Below are positions 9,985-20,848 of a DNA stretch of 64,000 bases, one piece after another; within the stretch, counting starts at the first letter, position 1, and each line of letters starts with the position of its first letter. Position numbers and translations under genes: made by a program. The notes below the pieces were generated by a model that did not search any database, was not told the origin of the DNA, and saw only the letters and a program-made list of their open reading frames with translations. The DNA is from Symbiodinium natans (taxonomy: Eukaryota > Sar > Dinophyceae > Suessiales > Symbiodiniaceae), in NCBI GenBank assembly GCA_905221605.1, contig CAJNDS010002565.1, positions 70,001 to 134,000 of the forward strand, read 5' to 3'.

Positions 9985-10707
9985 TAGAGTCCCAGGTAGT
10001 CTTCACAATTATAACTGTACTTATAACTGTACTAAATACCAAATTAGGGCACTTAAGGTGCTTATACGTGGGTTATAAGTACAGTTATAATTTGGGTTCG
10101 GCCGGTCCACACTAACAGTCAAATAACGCCGTGGCCTTGTAACACACAGGCCAAAAATAGCACCAGGAATCCCAGTGAATATTAACATTTACCGGGTGCT
10201 GCTTTTTGTGGGTCTGCTTGTGGTGACTGCTAGTCACATAGCACCAGAAACAGCACCAGAAATAGCACCAGAAATAGCACCAGAAACAGCACCAGAAATA
10301 GCACCAGAAGTAGCACCAGAAACAGCACCCCAGGAATCCCAGTCAATTTTGGCAGCTTAGCATTTACCGGGTGCTATATCTTGTAGGTCTGCTGATGGTG
10401 ATTGCTAGTCACATAGCACCAGAAACAGCACCAGAAATAGCACCAGAAATAGCACCAGAAACAGCACCAGAAGTAGCACCAGAAATAGCACCAGAAACAG
10501 CACCAGAAATAGCACCAGAAATAGCACCAGAAATAGCACCAGAAATAGCACCAGGAATAGCACCAGGATAGCACCAGGAATCCAAGTCAATGTTTGGCAT
10601 TTCCCGGGTGCTTTTATTTGTGGGTCTGCTGGTGGTGATTGTTAGTGTGGACCGGCCGAACCCAAGTTATAATTGTTTAATAGGTACCAAGAACCTCCCA
10701 AGTAGTC
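9985..10707. mobile_element. MITE-A copy split by a nested TIR element
   Basis: Left part carries ATAACTGTACTTATAACTG, GGGCACTTAAGG and GTGGGTTATAAGTACAGTTA; right part after the insertion continues ATAATTGTTTAATAGGTACC and ends GAACCTCCCAAGTAG. Removing 10093-10664 plus one copy of the 10-base duplication restores an ordinary MITE-A. Confidence 0.75.
10093..10664. mobile_element. 572-bp TIR transposon, 25-bp perfect TIR, 10-bp TSD
   Basis: Left end TGGGTTCGGCCGGTCCACAC plus TAACA (10093-10117) is the exact reverse complement of 10640-10664. Both sides are flanked by AGTTATAATT (10083-10092 and 10665-10674). Interior holds two similar halves, each with CATTTACCGGGTGCT, GTGGGTCTGCT and a 12-bp minisatellite (ATAGCACCAGAA variants), encoding short APEI/APET repeats. 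No transposase. TSD length and long TIR fit Mutator-like elements; that family label is inference. Confidence 0.9.
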
Positions 10708-10850
10708 CTTAGAAGGCTTGGCCTTGAAAACCCTAACCCCTAAACCCTAAACCCAAAACCCTAATAAACCCTAAACCCCAAACCCCAAACCCTAAACCCT
10801 AAACCCTATAGGTCCCTAGAAGGCTTTGCATTGAAAAGCCTTGTGCCCAG

Positions 10851-10916
10851 GAGGATCCGGTCCTTCGCGACGCACACCTGGAAGCTGCCGGAGGAGACTG
10901 GGGGGCGGATGAAAGG
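10851..10916 (+). CDS. candidate exon
   Basis: GCCCAG| then EDPVLRDAHLEAAGGDWGAD to a |GTTTAGGG donor. A second frame (RIRSFATHTWKLPEETGGRM) is also open, so the frame is not settled. CCCTAAA upstream (10735-10808), TTTAGGG downstream (10915-10985). Confidence 0.4.
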
Positions 10917-11621
10917 GTTTAGGGTTTAGGGTTTAGGGTTTAGGGTTTAGGGTTTAGGGTTTAGGGTTTAGGGTTTAGGGTTTGAAAGTGCATGGCCGAG
11001 ACCTGTTCCCCTTTAAGGCCCGATATTTCCAAGCGCCTCGTGAGACGATAGGGTGGGTGTACTTAAGCTACTTAAGTTCATCATATCGTGTGTGCATGTA
11101 TATATACAGACAGAGATATACGATGTATAGACCAAAAAGTCAGGAACCACTAACCCAACTCATGGCCCTTCTCACTCGCGGTAGAATTAGGGTAATTCCC
11201 TTTGTCTCGCTCTACGAGTCCCAAGACACTTTTGGTTTGAAAGAAAATTATAAGGGAACCCAAACCCTAAAAACAGGGAATAAGGGCCTAGTCTCTCCCT
11301 CTCTCTCTCTCTATACATATATATACGCTTAAAACCCTGGCATCATAGAGCAGTGCAGACAGGCAGTCAAGCTGGGAAGACTTGTTGGGTGACATTTATC
11401 GCATGTCACGAGAAGCTTTACCGGCATCTTCAAAAACACACAGAATAGCCGATAAGAGCTGAAGTAGAGGGAGAAGTGGGTCATATTTGCTAGAACCTAG
11501 GTTTTGCGTCCCCCCCACTTCCTAGGATTCAGGGTTTCGGGTTTAGGGTTTAAGGTTTGGGGTTACGCAGTTGGTACAGCAGGGGAGAGGGGGGGGGGAG
11601 AGGGAGAGGCCCTCGCTGTAG

Positions 11622-11690
11622 GTGCCAAGCGGAGCGTCGCTGAATGACATCCTCGCGCGGCAGTTGGTCCCTGGCGAGGTGCGGCGCAAG
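11622..11690 (+). CDS. candidate exon, possible kinase alpha-D/alpha-E fragment
   Basis: CTGTAG| followed by VPSGASLNDILARQLVPGEV then RRK. G-SL-DIL and a later E-R are reminiscent of the hinge to alpha-E part of protein kinases. End uncertain (GT after GAG, or GC in CGCAAG). Followed by the 11706-11775 TTTAGGG array. Confidence 0.4.
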
Positions 11691-12188
11691 CTAGTAGTTC
11701 ATTTTAGAGTTGAGGGTTTAGGGTTTAGGGTTTAGGGTTTAGGGTTTAGGGTTTAGGGTTTAGGGTTTAGGTTGTGGGGTTTGGGGTTTGGGGTTTAGTG
11801 AGTTAAGGGGATCGCATGTAGGGTTTTTCTTGCTGTACTAACTACATTTAGGGGGCTGACAACCGAAGTCATAGAAAACTTCAATCAGAGCCTCAGTTAG
11901 GACCCCTTTGAGCGTCTGATTAGTTTCTTTGGGAACCGGCACAACTAAGAAGCCACAGCGCCATAGACGTTTTATGGCCCTAAGCACTATAAACCCTCAA
12001 TCCGAAATACAGAGCCCTCGTCTACCATGCGTGTGAGGGCACGGGGTTGCGGATAAAGAGCCCTAAGCCCTAAGCTAAGTGGAGGGGGTTCATGGGTTTC
12101 GGGTAGGGTCCTGGACTCTGGATTGTGTCGGTTTCTTTGCACGGGGGGTGCAGGAGTCATGACGGCGCATTGATGTTTCCCAAACCAG

Positions 12189-12237
12189 CTCTGCAGAGCA
12201 GACCCCTGCGTCATATGCTGAAGCTGAAGCTGCTAAG
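12189..12237 (+). CDS. candidate exon, Ala/Glu-rich
   Basis: After AACCAG| the frame reads SAEQTPASYAEAEAAKAF. Several possible GC donors, so the end is a guess. An antisense ORF over the same bases is considered a shadow. Confidence 0.3.
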
Positions 12238-12416
12238 GCTTTTGCAGAAAACCCATAAACCCTGTACCCTAAACCCTATGCCCTATACCCTAAACCCAAA
12301 ACCCTGTACCCTAAACCCTCTATCCTATACCCTAAACCCTATATCCTCTACCCTAAACCCAAAGAAGAAGGTCACAGTGCCAAAATAAGTAGACCCTTAT
12401 CCCCCGCAAAGCAAAG

Positions 12417-12464
12417 GCGATCACGAGCAGTTATTGTTAGATTTCTGCGACCTGGCTACGCAAG
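12417..12464 (+). CDS. candidate exon, GT-AG bounded
   Basis: GCAAAG| then DHEQLLLDFCDLATQ and |GTCAAG. Both borders canonical, strongly amphipathic helix-like sequence. Product unknown. Confidence 0.45.
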
Positions 12465-13018
12465 GTCAAGGGCCCATTTGAAGAGGGAGCATCCATCAAG
12501 AGACCCCTGAACCCTTAACCTTCAGCCCCTTTACTTCGGTTCAGGTCTGGGTCTAGGAGGCTGCTAGAAGCAAAACAAGGGTTACCTTAAAAGCAAAGGT
12601 CGACGCACCCCCACACCCAATAGCCAAGATGGAACATCTCCCTTACTTAAAGGTATTTGAGGCATACCCAGCAATACATCAGTATAGTAGTGGTTATCTC
12701 CCTTCGTAACTAGGTGCAGAGGCTACTCTCCCTGAGGGTCCATGTACCTATCTACTATATACTTGGTTTAGGGTTTAGGGTTTAGGGTTTAGGGTTTAGG
12801 GTTTAGGGTTTAGGGTTTAGGGTTTAGGGTTTAGGGTTTGGGCCCTATGAAGCTGCTGGTACATGGTAGGCCCCGTGAAGGCGCAAGTGCATACAACATG
12901 GGTGCTTGGATCCTCTCCCAAAGACCCCAAACCCTGAACCCTAAACCCTAAACCCTAAACCCTAAACCCTGAACCCTAAACCCTGGACCCTAAACCCTAA
13001 ACCCTAAACCCTAAAAAG

Positions 13019-13157
13019 TCTTTGCCATGCGGCGCTGGCGCGCACTGCCGTTGCGGAGGCGGAGGGGAGGGGATCGGATCTCTTCGGACAGCCAACGCCT
13101 GCACCTCCAAACTGCCCACAATATGTTAGCCCATACCGCGTGAATTACGTTGACAGG
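13019..13157 (+). CDS. candidate exon, joins in phase to the next
   Basis: 139 bases open after CTAAAAAG|: LCHAALARTAVAEAEGRGSD, LFGQPTPAPPNCPQYVSPYR, VNYVDR, then |GTGCTT. It joins in phase with 13256-13309. The acceptor AG is a degenerate unit of the preceding CCCTAAA array (12930-13015). Unknown product. Confidence 0.5.
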
Positions 13158-13255
13158 GTGCTTCTAGGGTGTATAGTTTAGGGTTTAGGGTTTATAGGGC
13201 TTAGGGTTTAGGATTTAGAGTTTAGGGACTGGGTGTATTTGTTGGGTTAAGCCAG

Positions 13256-13309
13256 GAAGACACGAAATCGCTTGTTGCCCAACGACGGCACACCAGTGGC
13301 TGTCTTCAG
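13256..13309 (+). CDS. candidate exon
   Basis: AGCCAG| EDTKSLVAQRRHTSGCLQ |GTGTGG, 18 codons in phase 0 continuing the 13019-13157 frame. The following intron begins about 16 bases before a MITE-B pair. Confidence 0.5.
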
Positions 13310-13325
13310 GTGTGGATCTGCAAAT

Positions 13326-13506
13326 TCCTAGGACCCGGAGTAGGCCTTTATTTACTTTTTGTTTAGGGTTCGGTTCCCTTATAATCCCCTTAAAACCAAA
13401 AAGGGTGCCCTGTTTGTCCTGTTTTTAGGGTTGGGGTTCCCTTTAGAATCCCCTCTTAAACCAAAAAGGGGTGCCCTGTTTATTCCCTGGCTACTCCTCG
13501 CTCTAG
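13326..13506. mobile_element. MITE-B, tandem pair
   Basis: Begins CTAGGACCCGGAGTAGGCC, then twice the core GGTTCCCTT...AATCCCCT...AAACCAAAAAGGG(T)GCCCTGTTT. Family ends are imperfect inverted repeats: GGACCC-GAGTA at the left and GCTCGTGGGTCC or TGGGCTAC at the right. Other copies: 18365-18590, 25664-25837, 26448-26560, 27860-27981, 37858-37975, 39316-39453, 44820-44905, 45496-45606, 49370-49460, 49450-49580, 58570-58690, 58848-58966, 60180-60285, 62245-62358. The most abundant family in the window. Confidence 0.75.
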
Positions 13507-13536
13507 ATTCTCATCTTCAGCTCAAGCACTGTCCGG

Positions 13537-13717
13537 ATGTTCCCCCCTTATACTAGCAGTTCTTAATCGGGGATCATAATCGGGGGCACAAACCCTAAAC
13601 CCTAAACCCTAAACCCTAAACCCCAAACCCTAAACCCTAAACCCTAAACCCTAAACCCTAAACCCTAAACCCTAAACCGAATCCCTATTAAGGACTGTTA
13701 GCATCAGGGCGAACATC
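13537..13717. mobile_element. MITE-F copy with CCCTAAA array in its centre
   Basis: Left arm TGTTCCCCCCTTATACTAGC AGTTCTTAAT; right arm TATTAAGGACTGTTAGCATC...GCGAACA. The loop holds a 90-bp CCCTAAA array (13590-13680). Intact copy for comparison: 16488-16585; another interrupted copy: 46408-46532. Confidence 0.75.
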
Positions 13718-13740
13718 CCGAGCTGTCCTTCACGCTGCGG
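13708..13740 (+). CDS. candidate micro-exon overlapping a MITE-F end
   Basis: ATCAG| GEHPELSFTLR |GTTTAG, 33 bases. The acceptor and first codons would come from the element's terminal repeat. Weak because it is so short. Confidence 0.3.
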
Positions 13741-13984
13741 GTTTAGGGTTGAGGGCTTCCGTGTAGGGTTCAGGATTTTTTAGGGTGAGAGTAAGATCAG
13801 ATGCTATTATAAGAGGTGGCGCTTGCCTTTTTTTAAAGTGAGTGCAGTCAGTTTCCAGATTAAAGCAAGTGATGCCAAAACCTGGCCACCTTGCAAACAA
13901 GATGTGCGTGCTTGTGGTACAGGGTTCAGGGTGTTGTCGCCTAAGGGTTCCTACAAAACAGGGATCCTGATCACGGCATTCTAT

Positions 13985-14290
13985 TCAGAAGCTCGCGTTG
14001 CAAACAGTGTCATGCTTGTGACGGGTGCCCTCTTCCTTCTCACGACTTGGCTGGCCGTCGTTCGTCGCGCAGTGCAAGGCAACCAGAAGCAGAGGAAGAA
14101 GTGGAGTGTGCGCCGGCAGAGGACTCGAAGGGCAAAGTTCTGGACTCAGCGTGGTGTGCGCCTTGTCCCTGCGTCCTCGCGTGGAGAAAGTGTAAGGCGC
14201 AGGAGTTCCTGAAGTACTTGCCAAACATTGGACACCCGGCGAGGGGCAGCCCCGGACCCAACCAGGCGAAAGCCGTAGACCCAACCACCC
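13985..14290 (+). CDS. unresolved coding-like segment
   Basis: Two overlapping + frames are open: one with a hydrophobic run (NSVMLVTGALFLLTTWLAVV followed by RRAVQGNQKQRKK, membrane-segment-like) from an ATG at 13823, the other QPEAEEEVECAPAEDSKGKV ... AQEFLKYLPNIGHPARG from 14047. At most one is real; I cannot decide. Bounded downstream by TTTAGGG repeats at 14310. Confidence 0.3.
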
Positions 14291-14929
14291 CGGATTTAGG
14301 GCTTGCGGGGTTTAGGGTTTAGGGTTTAGGGTACAGGGCAAGTTTGGGGTTTAGGGTTGAGGGTTTCGGGTTTAGGGTTTAGGGCAAGCATCCCCGTAAT
14401 CTAGGTCCAAGGGTCAGTGAAGGGGTGGACTATATATCGGGTGTCTTCCGGATCCCTGTGCCCTGAAGATCCCGCCCTGGAGCCTGCCCCTTCGTGATCA
14501 TAGTAGCTCTCTCGCCATCTCTCTCTCTCTCTCTTTCTCTTGTTTTTGTCTTTATATTTTTGCCTCTTAACTGTGTATATACTTGTCTGAATAAACGTAC
14601 AATAACCCCTGAAACGCAAGCCCTAAACCCTCAGCTCTAACCCTAGTGACCCTAGACCCTTGGCCCTAAACCCTAAACCCCAAACGCTAAACCCTACACC
14701 CTGCACCCTAAACCCTAAACCCTAAATTTAGGAGCCTCCGGCTCAGGCCGCCGACCCAAGAGGCTCGAAACCTCTCAACCCTCAAAGCCGGAAATGGTTG
14801 TTACCCTAAAGCCTAAATGCTGAACTCTACACCTAAACCAGGCTTCGGGGGTTTGAGGACGTGTTGTGGGAATGGGGGAGGTAGAGGCTTCGAACTGTTG
14901 GAGTTGGCGTAAGGTTGCAACATAGGCAA

Positions 14930-15395
14930 CCAGGGGGTGGGGGGGTGCGGGGAAAAAAGGGGGGGAGGGGGGTGGGGGGTTTGGGGGGTTTTGCCAAAGC
15001 CTCTACCCGCTGTGCTGAACCGCCTTTGGTCGATGCGTTTGCGTCGTGCGGGTGGCGCGGTCTTCCATGAAAAAATTGTGCACCGATGCCTCTGCGTTTT
15101 CAGGTTTTTGGGGGTAAGGGAGGGTAAGGGAGGGGGTGGGGGGGGGGGGGGGGGAAGTTAGATAAGATAAGAGGTTGTCCTTTTCCCGTGTCCTGCGCAA
15201 TCTGGACGATGTGCCGTGGTCCCCAAAACGCGAGACACGAGTCGAGTCGGTGAGTGGGGGGGGTGGGGGTGGGGTGGGTGGGGGGGGTGGGGGGGGTGGG
15301 GGGCGGGGGGTGGGGAGATGGGGGGGGTAGGTGGGGGGGGTAGGTGGGGGGGGTAGGTCGGGGGGGTGGGGGGGGAACACGCCGCCAGGGTCGGC
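14930..15395. repeat. G-rich tracts
   Basis: GGGTGGGG-type low complexity at 14933-14990, 15110-15153 and 15250-15375. The Gly/Trp and Pro ORFs over it are artefacts. Some G-quadruplex potential. Confidence 0.85.
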
Positions 15396-15566
15396 GGACC
15401 CTAAACCCTAAACCCTAAACCCTAAACCCTAAACCCTAAACCCTAAACCCTAAACCCTAAACCCTAAACCCTAAACCCTAAACCCTAAACCCTAAACCCT
15501 AAACCCTAAACCCTAAACCCTAAACCCTAAACCCTAAACCCTGCCTGACACCTACGAGCTCTCCAG

Positions 15567-15617
15567 GCCAGAGCTGTCATTCATGGCGATCTTTGCGAGC
15601 TTTTTTGCGGCACTGAG
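15567..15617 (+). CDS. candidate exon, HGDL-containing
   Basis: CTCCAG| ARAVIHGDLCELFCGTE |GCTCGG. VIHGDL matches the catalytic-loop style of some kinases or of phosphotransferase-like proteins (HGDL). An alternative frame is hydrophobic. Preceded by the 15396-15541 CCCTAAA array. Downstream of the 11622 piece, which is the right order for one kinase, but the pieces between were not found. Confidence 0.35.
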
Positions 15618-15624
15618 GCTCGGT

Positions 15625-16909
15625 GTCCTTATAAGGTTCTTAAGGGGAGGAGGGGGGGGGGGGGGGTCCCCTAAACCCTAAACGCTAAACCCTAAACCCT
15701 AAACCCTACACCCTAAACCCTAAACCCTAAACCCTACACTTATGTAGTAGGGGTTATGGTTATAGGGTTCTTGAGGGAGGGGGGGCCCAAAGGGGGGATG
15801 TAATCCAAGGTTCCCTAATACTCCCCACTACTCCCGAAGGCTCCCGAAGGTTCCCTAAGGTTCTCTAGGTACCTACCCCCCATGAACCTCCCCCGCTCCC
15901 CCGTGCCTTAAGGACCCTATAATTTTCGGTTCAGGGCTTCAGGCTTGGGGGTTTAGGGCTCAGGGCTTGGAGTTTAGGGTTTGGGGTTAGGGCTTAGGGT
16001 TGGAAGTTTGGGGTTTAGGGCTTAGGGTTTGGAGTTTAGGATTTGGTGTTCAGGGCTTAGGGTTTGGAGTTTAGAGTCTGGGGTTTAGGGCTTGAGGTTT
16101 GGAGTTTAAGGTTTGGGGTTTAGGGCTCAGTGCTTGGAGTTTAGAGCTTAGGGCTAAGGGTTGGAAGTTTGGGGTTTAGGGCCTAGGGTTTCGAGTTTAG
16201 GATTCGGGGTGTAGGTTTGGGGCTTAGAGTTGAGGATTTAGAGTTTCGGGTTTAGGCTCTAGGGTGTCGGGTTTTGCACAGGAATTTCCTGGATCTCCAA
16301 GTTGCGCATATTAGTAGTTTGCATACATTTGTTTTGTGTTTTCTTATGGCTGTTGTGCACTTCAAACTTAAGGTAGGGCTTGGGGTCTAGAGCGTTTGCC
16401 GGTTTTTGGGATTCAGAGCATGTAGATTTGTGGGTGAGTCACATGTATACGTTCAGTGAGCTGTATACTAGCTGGGGGGGTGTTCCCCCCTTACTAGCAG
16501 TTCCCCCCTTACTAGCAGTCTTTAATAGGGAAGTACCTCCTTTCATATTCTCTATTTAAGGACTGTTAGTATAAGGGGGAACATCGCAAGCTGTATGCCC
16601 TTACAGAAGTTGCACCTTGCCTTAACAAACCAAACACCATGTCAGTAGGTTATATAGCATGTCTGTAGGCTATGAGTTGAGAGACTCTGAGCCCTAAGCC
16701 CTAAGCCCCCAAACCCTAAGCCCCCAAACCCTAAACCCTAAACCCTAAAACCTAAAACCTAAACCCTAAGCCCTAAGCCCTAAACCCTAACCCTAAACCA
16801 TAAACCCTCAGGCCCAAATGGGGTTTTCGAAGGCTTGGCATGTAGTGTCTCTGGCCTTACGCGACACTCACGACTACTGTTCGCTTAAGAACACCTGCCC
16901 CCGCCCCCC

Positions 16910-16940
<31 letters not shown>

Positions 16941-17886
16941 AAAAAAAAAACACAGGGTTTAGGGTTTTGTGTTGAGGGATTCTTCCTTTTAGGGCAAAAT
17001 ATAGGGCTCATTGCGCTTTTTGTTTTTCGGGGGGAGGGGGAGGGGGAGGAGGCTTCTTAAGCAAGTAGGAGACGAGAGCATGTTATTGCCTGGGCCTGCG
17101 CCTTGAAACCCTGAAGCCTGAGTCGCCAAAGGCTTATCATACGGATCTTCCGTCGGGCTGTTTCCACCAGTATTCCCTTTTTTCTTCCTCATATGAGGGT
17201 AATATAGGGATTGTTATCTTTATTTTTTTTGGGCGGGGGGTGGGGGGGGGGGGGCGTTCTGGGTTTTTTTTCTGGGGAACCGAGTTTCCGAAGAGATACC
17301 AGGGAGATCTCATGCCACAGCCCCATGCACAAAGCCATGAGAGAGCCTTGTGCAGGTGCGGACGCCATTGCTCCACCTTTGCCAGGGTTCAGGCGGAAAA
17401 GGCACCTTTGGTTGGGGGGGGGGGGACAGCAGCTTGTCCTACCCAATAAGGAGGCCCAAATAAGAATTTGTTCAGGGGTATTCAGGTCCAAATAGGCGCC
17501 ACCAATAGTTAGTAAAAAGGGTGGAGGGTGGGGTTTAGGGCCCTAAACCCCCGTGAACCGATGGCTGACTGTTGCAAGGGATGGCAGGCCTGGACTCTAC
17601 ACCCTCAACCTCAGACCCTCAAGCCCGTTTAGGGCTTAGGGTTTAGGCCTCAAGCTTACACTCCAGACCCTAAACCCCAAGTCATGCACTACTCTTTAAA
17701 TTTAGGGCCCTAGGCTGTCTCTACTCGCAACTGGGGGGGAGGGCGCCTAAACCCGAAACCCGAAACCCCAAAACAACTCAAGCACGTGCCGAAACCTTAA
17801 ACCCTAAACCCTAAACTCTAAACCCTAAACCCTAAACCCCAAACCCTAAACCCTAAACGCTCACCTGAATGCTTCATGGCCTCCAG
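15625..17886. other. repeat-derived stretch, no supported gene
   Basis: Degenerate TTTGGGGTTTAGGG variants from 15930 to 16270, intact MITE-F at 16488-16585, CCCTAAGCC variants 16680-16810, C/A run 16901-16951, two parts of a CTTAAGAAC/GGTAATATAGGGATTG element (about 16878-16895 and 17188-17275), then G-runs 17236-17254 and 17414-17427. A possible exon at 17360-17390 (after GTGCAG) is too short to call. Confidence 0.5.
16488..16585. mobile_element. MITE-F, intact
   Basis: TGTTCCCCCCTTACTAGCAG (duplicated start) ... TAATAGGGAAGT ... TATTTAAGGACTGTTAGTAT AAGGGGGAACA; the two ends are inverted repeats of about 28 bases. No array insertion in this copy. Confidence 0.8.
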
Positions 17887-17913
17887 GCCAGGCTGACCCA
17901 CTTCGTGGAGCGG
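17887..17913 (+). CDS. candidate short exon
   Basis: CTCCAG| ARLTHFVER |GCCCCA (GC donor). The frame stays open further (APCFFTWFLGILGTLN). Preceded by a CCCTAAA array at 17800-17856. Confidence 0.35.
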
Positions 17914-18599
17914 GCCCCATGCTTCTTCACTTGGTTCTTAGGAATTTTAGGAACCCTGAACCCTAAACCCTAGACCCTAAACCCAACGGAGTTCACAGTC
18001 TGCGTTTCAGGGTCCATGAAGGCAGGATGGCTTGAAGCAAGGGGAGTGTAGAAGGAGCCGGCAGACTGACACCCGGGTTCCTCTGGTCTTCTACTTTCTT
18101 CCTGCACCGCCAGACTTTTTGGATTTCGGGTTCAGGGTTTAGGGTTTAGGGCTTACAGCTTAAGTCTGAGGCCAACTGCTTCAGATGAAGGATGGTGTGT
18201 ATGTAAGCCACAAAGGCGTTTTGGGACAGGTCGTTGCGGGCTTCCAGGGTTTCGAGTAGAGGGCTCTTGCGGCTTCAAGCGTTTACGGGCCTTGTGCTTG
18301 TCGCTTATGAGGAATCAATCCAGGGGACGTCCCTAGTCAAGCGATGCCATCAGGTTAACTCCGTCGCCCAGTGGTGCCCTTTTCTTTTTTTGTTGGTTCA
18401 AGGTTCCCTTTATAGAGGAACCAGCCACAAAAACGGGGTTTGGGAGTACTATACGTTAATACCTTTTTTGGGTTGTGGGTTCCGATTATATATCTACTTA
18501 CACCTAAACAAGATGTACTTTTTCCAGGGCCTACTCCAAAGTAGGGAAAAGGGTGCCCTTATGATTATATGGTTACTGGGTTACTAAGTTAGTTATGGA

Positions 18600-19873
18600 T
18601 GCGCAGCTGCCTTGGTCAAGGCCCCTGAGCCCTCTAACCCGACTCAACCCTACAAACCCTAGAAACCCTATAAACCCCTAAGCCCTAGATTCCCAATTCA
18701 ACCCAAGCCCCGCAGCCAGAACGTGACCAAGCTATCCGCCTCAGCAACATTCTAAGCCCAAGCCCCTGAGCTTGGCGATTGAGCATCCAGCTTCAACTAA
18801 GCCAAGCCGGCGAATTCCCTAAACCCTAAACCCTAAACCCTAAAACCTAAACCCTAAACCCCAAGCCCTAAACCCTAAACCCTAAACGCTAACCATCGTT
18901 TACCAAGCACAGAAGCCGTCGGTTTGCCATGGGCCACCGTCTGGCTCTCTCCGTGAGCCGAGGCGCGACTGTGTGCACAAGAATCTCGCAGGTATGGAGC
19001 AGCTCATAGACAACAACCGCAATAAACATGAAAATACAAACAATAATATTTGTAATATGTGTTTGGTCAGTTTAGGGTCTAGGGTTTAGGGTTTAGGGTT
19101 TAGGGATACTAGTCAGAAGAAGAATGGTAATAGTAAATAATGTTAATATGTGAAGACTATTGCCAGTTCTCTGAACTAGGCAGGGTCCCTTTTGGGTGCC
19201 CGTATAACAAGGACCCCAGAAGGGACGACATGTTAGAGAAACGGCCCGATGCATATGAAGATAGAAATATAGAATTTTCCTAACTTTGCCCTAACTTTTG
19301 CGCTTCCGACATTCCCAGAAACTCCACAGCCCATATGCGCCCTAAGCTCCTACGAGGCCCCCCAACCCCCCCACGGTTTAGGGTTTAGGGTTGAGGATTT
19401 AGGGTTCAGGGTTTAGGGTTTAGGGTTACAAGGGCCTTAAAACTGGGCTGGGTTATAAGGCTTCTAACTTAGGTTCTGAGTCCCTTACCTACAGTCAGCA
19501 TAGTGAGGGGGCCCCTCCTCTATGGCCCCTCTATAAACCCCACGAACACTGCAATCCTATAAACCTTGAACCCTCAATAAACCCTCAACCCTATACACGC
19601 TGTACAAACCCTAAAGTGAGGGGGCCCCCTCCTTGTACAGCGAACCTAGCATCCTTCCAGCGTCTACATTCCTGTCAGCGTAATTACAAATACAGGGTTG
19701 ACGTGGGGTAGGGGGGGTATGGGGGGGTGTGCGGGGGGGGGGGTGGGGGGGGGGGGGGGGGGGGGGGTGGGGGGGGGGGGGGGGGGGGGGGGGTGGGGGG
19801 GGGGGGTGGGGGGGGGGGGGGTGGGGGGGGGGGGGGGGGGGGGGGGGGGGGGCGGGGGTGGGGGGGGGGGGGT

Positions 19874-19918
<45 letters not shown>

Positions 19919-20797
19919 AGGTGATAAGAGTGTTCAGGAGACAGGAAGGAGAACATGATGATAGGGTGGTAGTGCGGGTGAGGGGGAGGTGAGGGAGGTG
20001 AGGGGGGGGGGGGGGGTAGGGTACCCATTTCGGGTCAAAAAAAAACTTGACTCGTCGGATTTTGTTTCTTTTCCCTTCTGTCCTTGCCTCTTCAGGTTCC
20101 CTTCTGTCCTTACATCTTAAGGTTCCCTTCTGTCCTCATATCTTCAGGTTTACTGCAGCATTGCCTCAAGCGGCCAGCAAGGATGCACCACAGTCGCAGC
20201 ACTCAAGCGCTCTAACGCTAAACCCGAAACCCTAAACCCTATTTTAAACCCTAAACCCTATTTTAACCCCTAAACCCTAAACCCTGATTGAGCCTCTAAG
20301 CCCTTAACCCCTTGCTGAGAGGCGATGAGAGCCAACCAGCGGCGTTATCTCGCCATCGCGCAGGCGTGAATTGGGATGCCGACCTTGCGGACCAAAACGA
20401 ACCCCAAAATGAAGGTTATACCCTGCCTATAATTATACTGTATGACTGTAGAATTCCTTCTATATATGCCTGTAGAATTCTTCTGAGGGTATATACGCAA
20501 AACAGTAGACCCTTTTAGGGTTCATGTGGTCCCTCAGGTAGAAGTCGGCCCTGATCTCGAGGATAACTCGGGTTTAGAGAGGGCTTTGGGTTTGGAACCT
20601 GAGGCTCAAGCACTTTTCCCCCCAAATCTAGCAAATACAAGCCCTGCACTGTGAGCCTTATTTGAACCCTGAACCCTGAAGCCTACAAGCCCTAAACTCT
20701 AAACCCACAACCCATAACCCATAAACCCTCAACCCTAAACCCTAAACCCTAAACCCTAAAACCCAAACCCTCACTAGGGAGGCCCTCTCACCTGCAG
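18600..20797. other. no supported gene
   Basis: Short arrays at 18815-18890, 19076-19105 and 19375-19430, a broken MITE-D around 19430-19640, the 200-bp G-run at 19717-19918, three TCAGGTTCCCTTCTGTCCTT-type copies at 20070-20150, then CCCTAAA variants. A weak exon-like piece lies at 18912-18990 after GCACAG. Confidence 0.45.
19717..19918. repeat. 200-bp G-run with scattered T
   Basis: Nearly pure G interrupted by single T or C. Length in the assembly is probably unreliable. Poly-Gly and poly-Pro ORFs on the two strands are artefacts. Confidence 0.95.
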
Positions 20798-20848
20798 GAC
20801 CGCAGCGCCCGGGCCGAGGACGTCGCGGAGGCCGTGGCGGCGATGCAG
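20798..20848 (+). CDS. candidate exon, helical repeat-like
   Basis: CCTGCAG| DRSARAEDVAEAVAAMQAEG, followed by CAC|GTGCGG as a possible GT donor. EAVAAMQAEG would suit residues 1-13 of a PPR motif, so it may be an upstream exon of the PPR gene or of another helical-repeat gene. Confidence 0.4.

Noticed and set aside
19684-20028. Poly-Pro and poly-Gly ORFs
   Set aside because: Homopolymer G-run artefacts.
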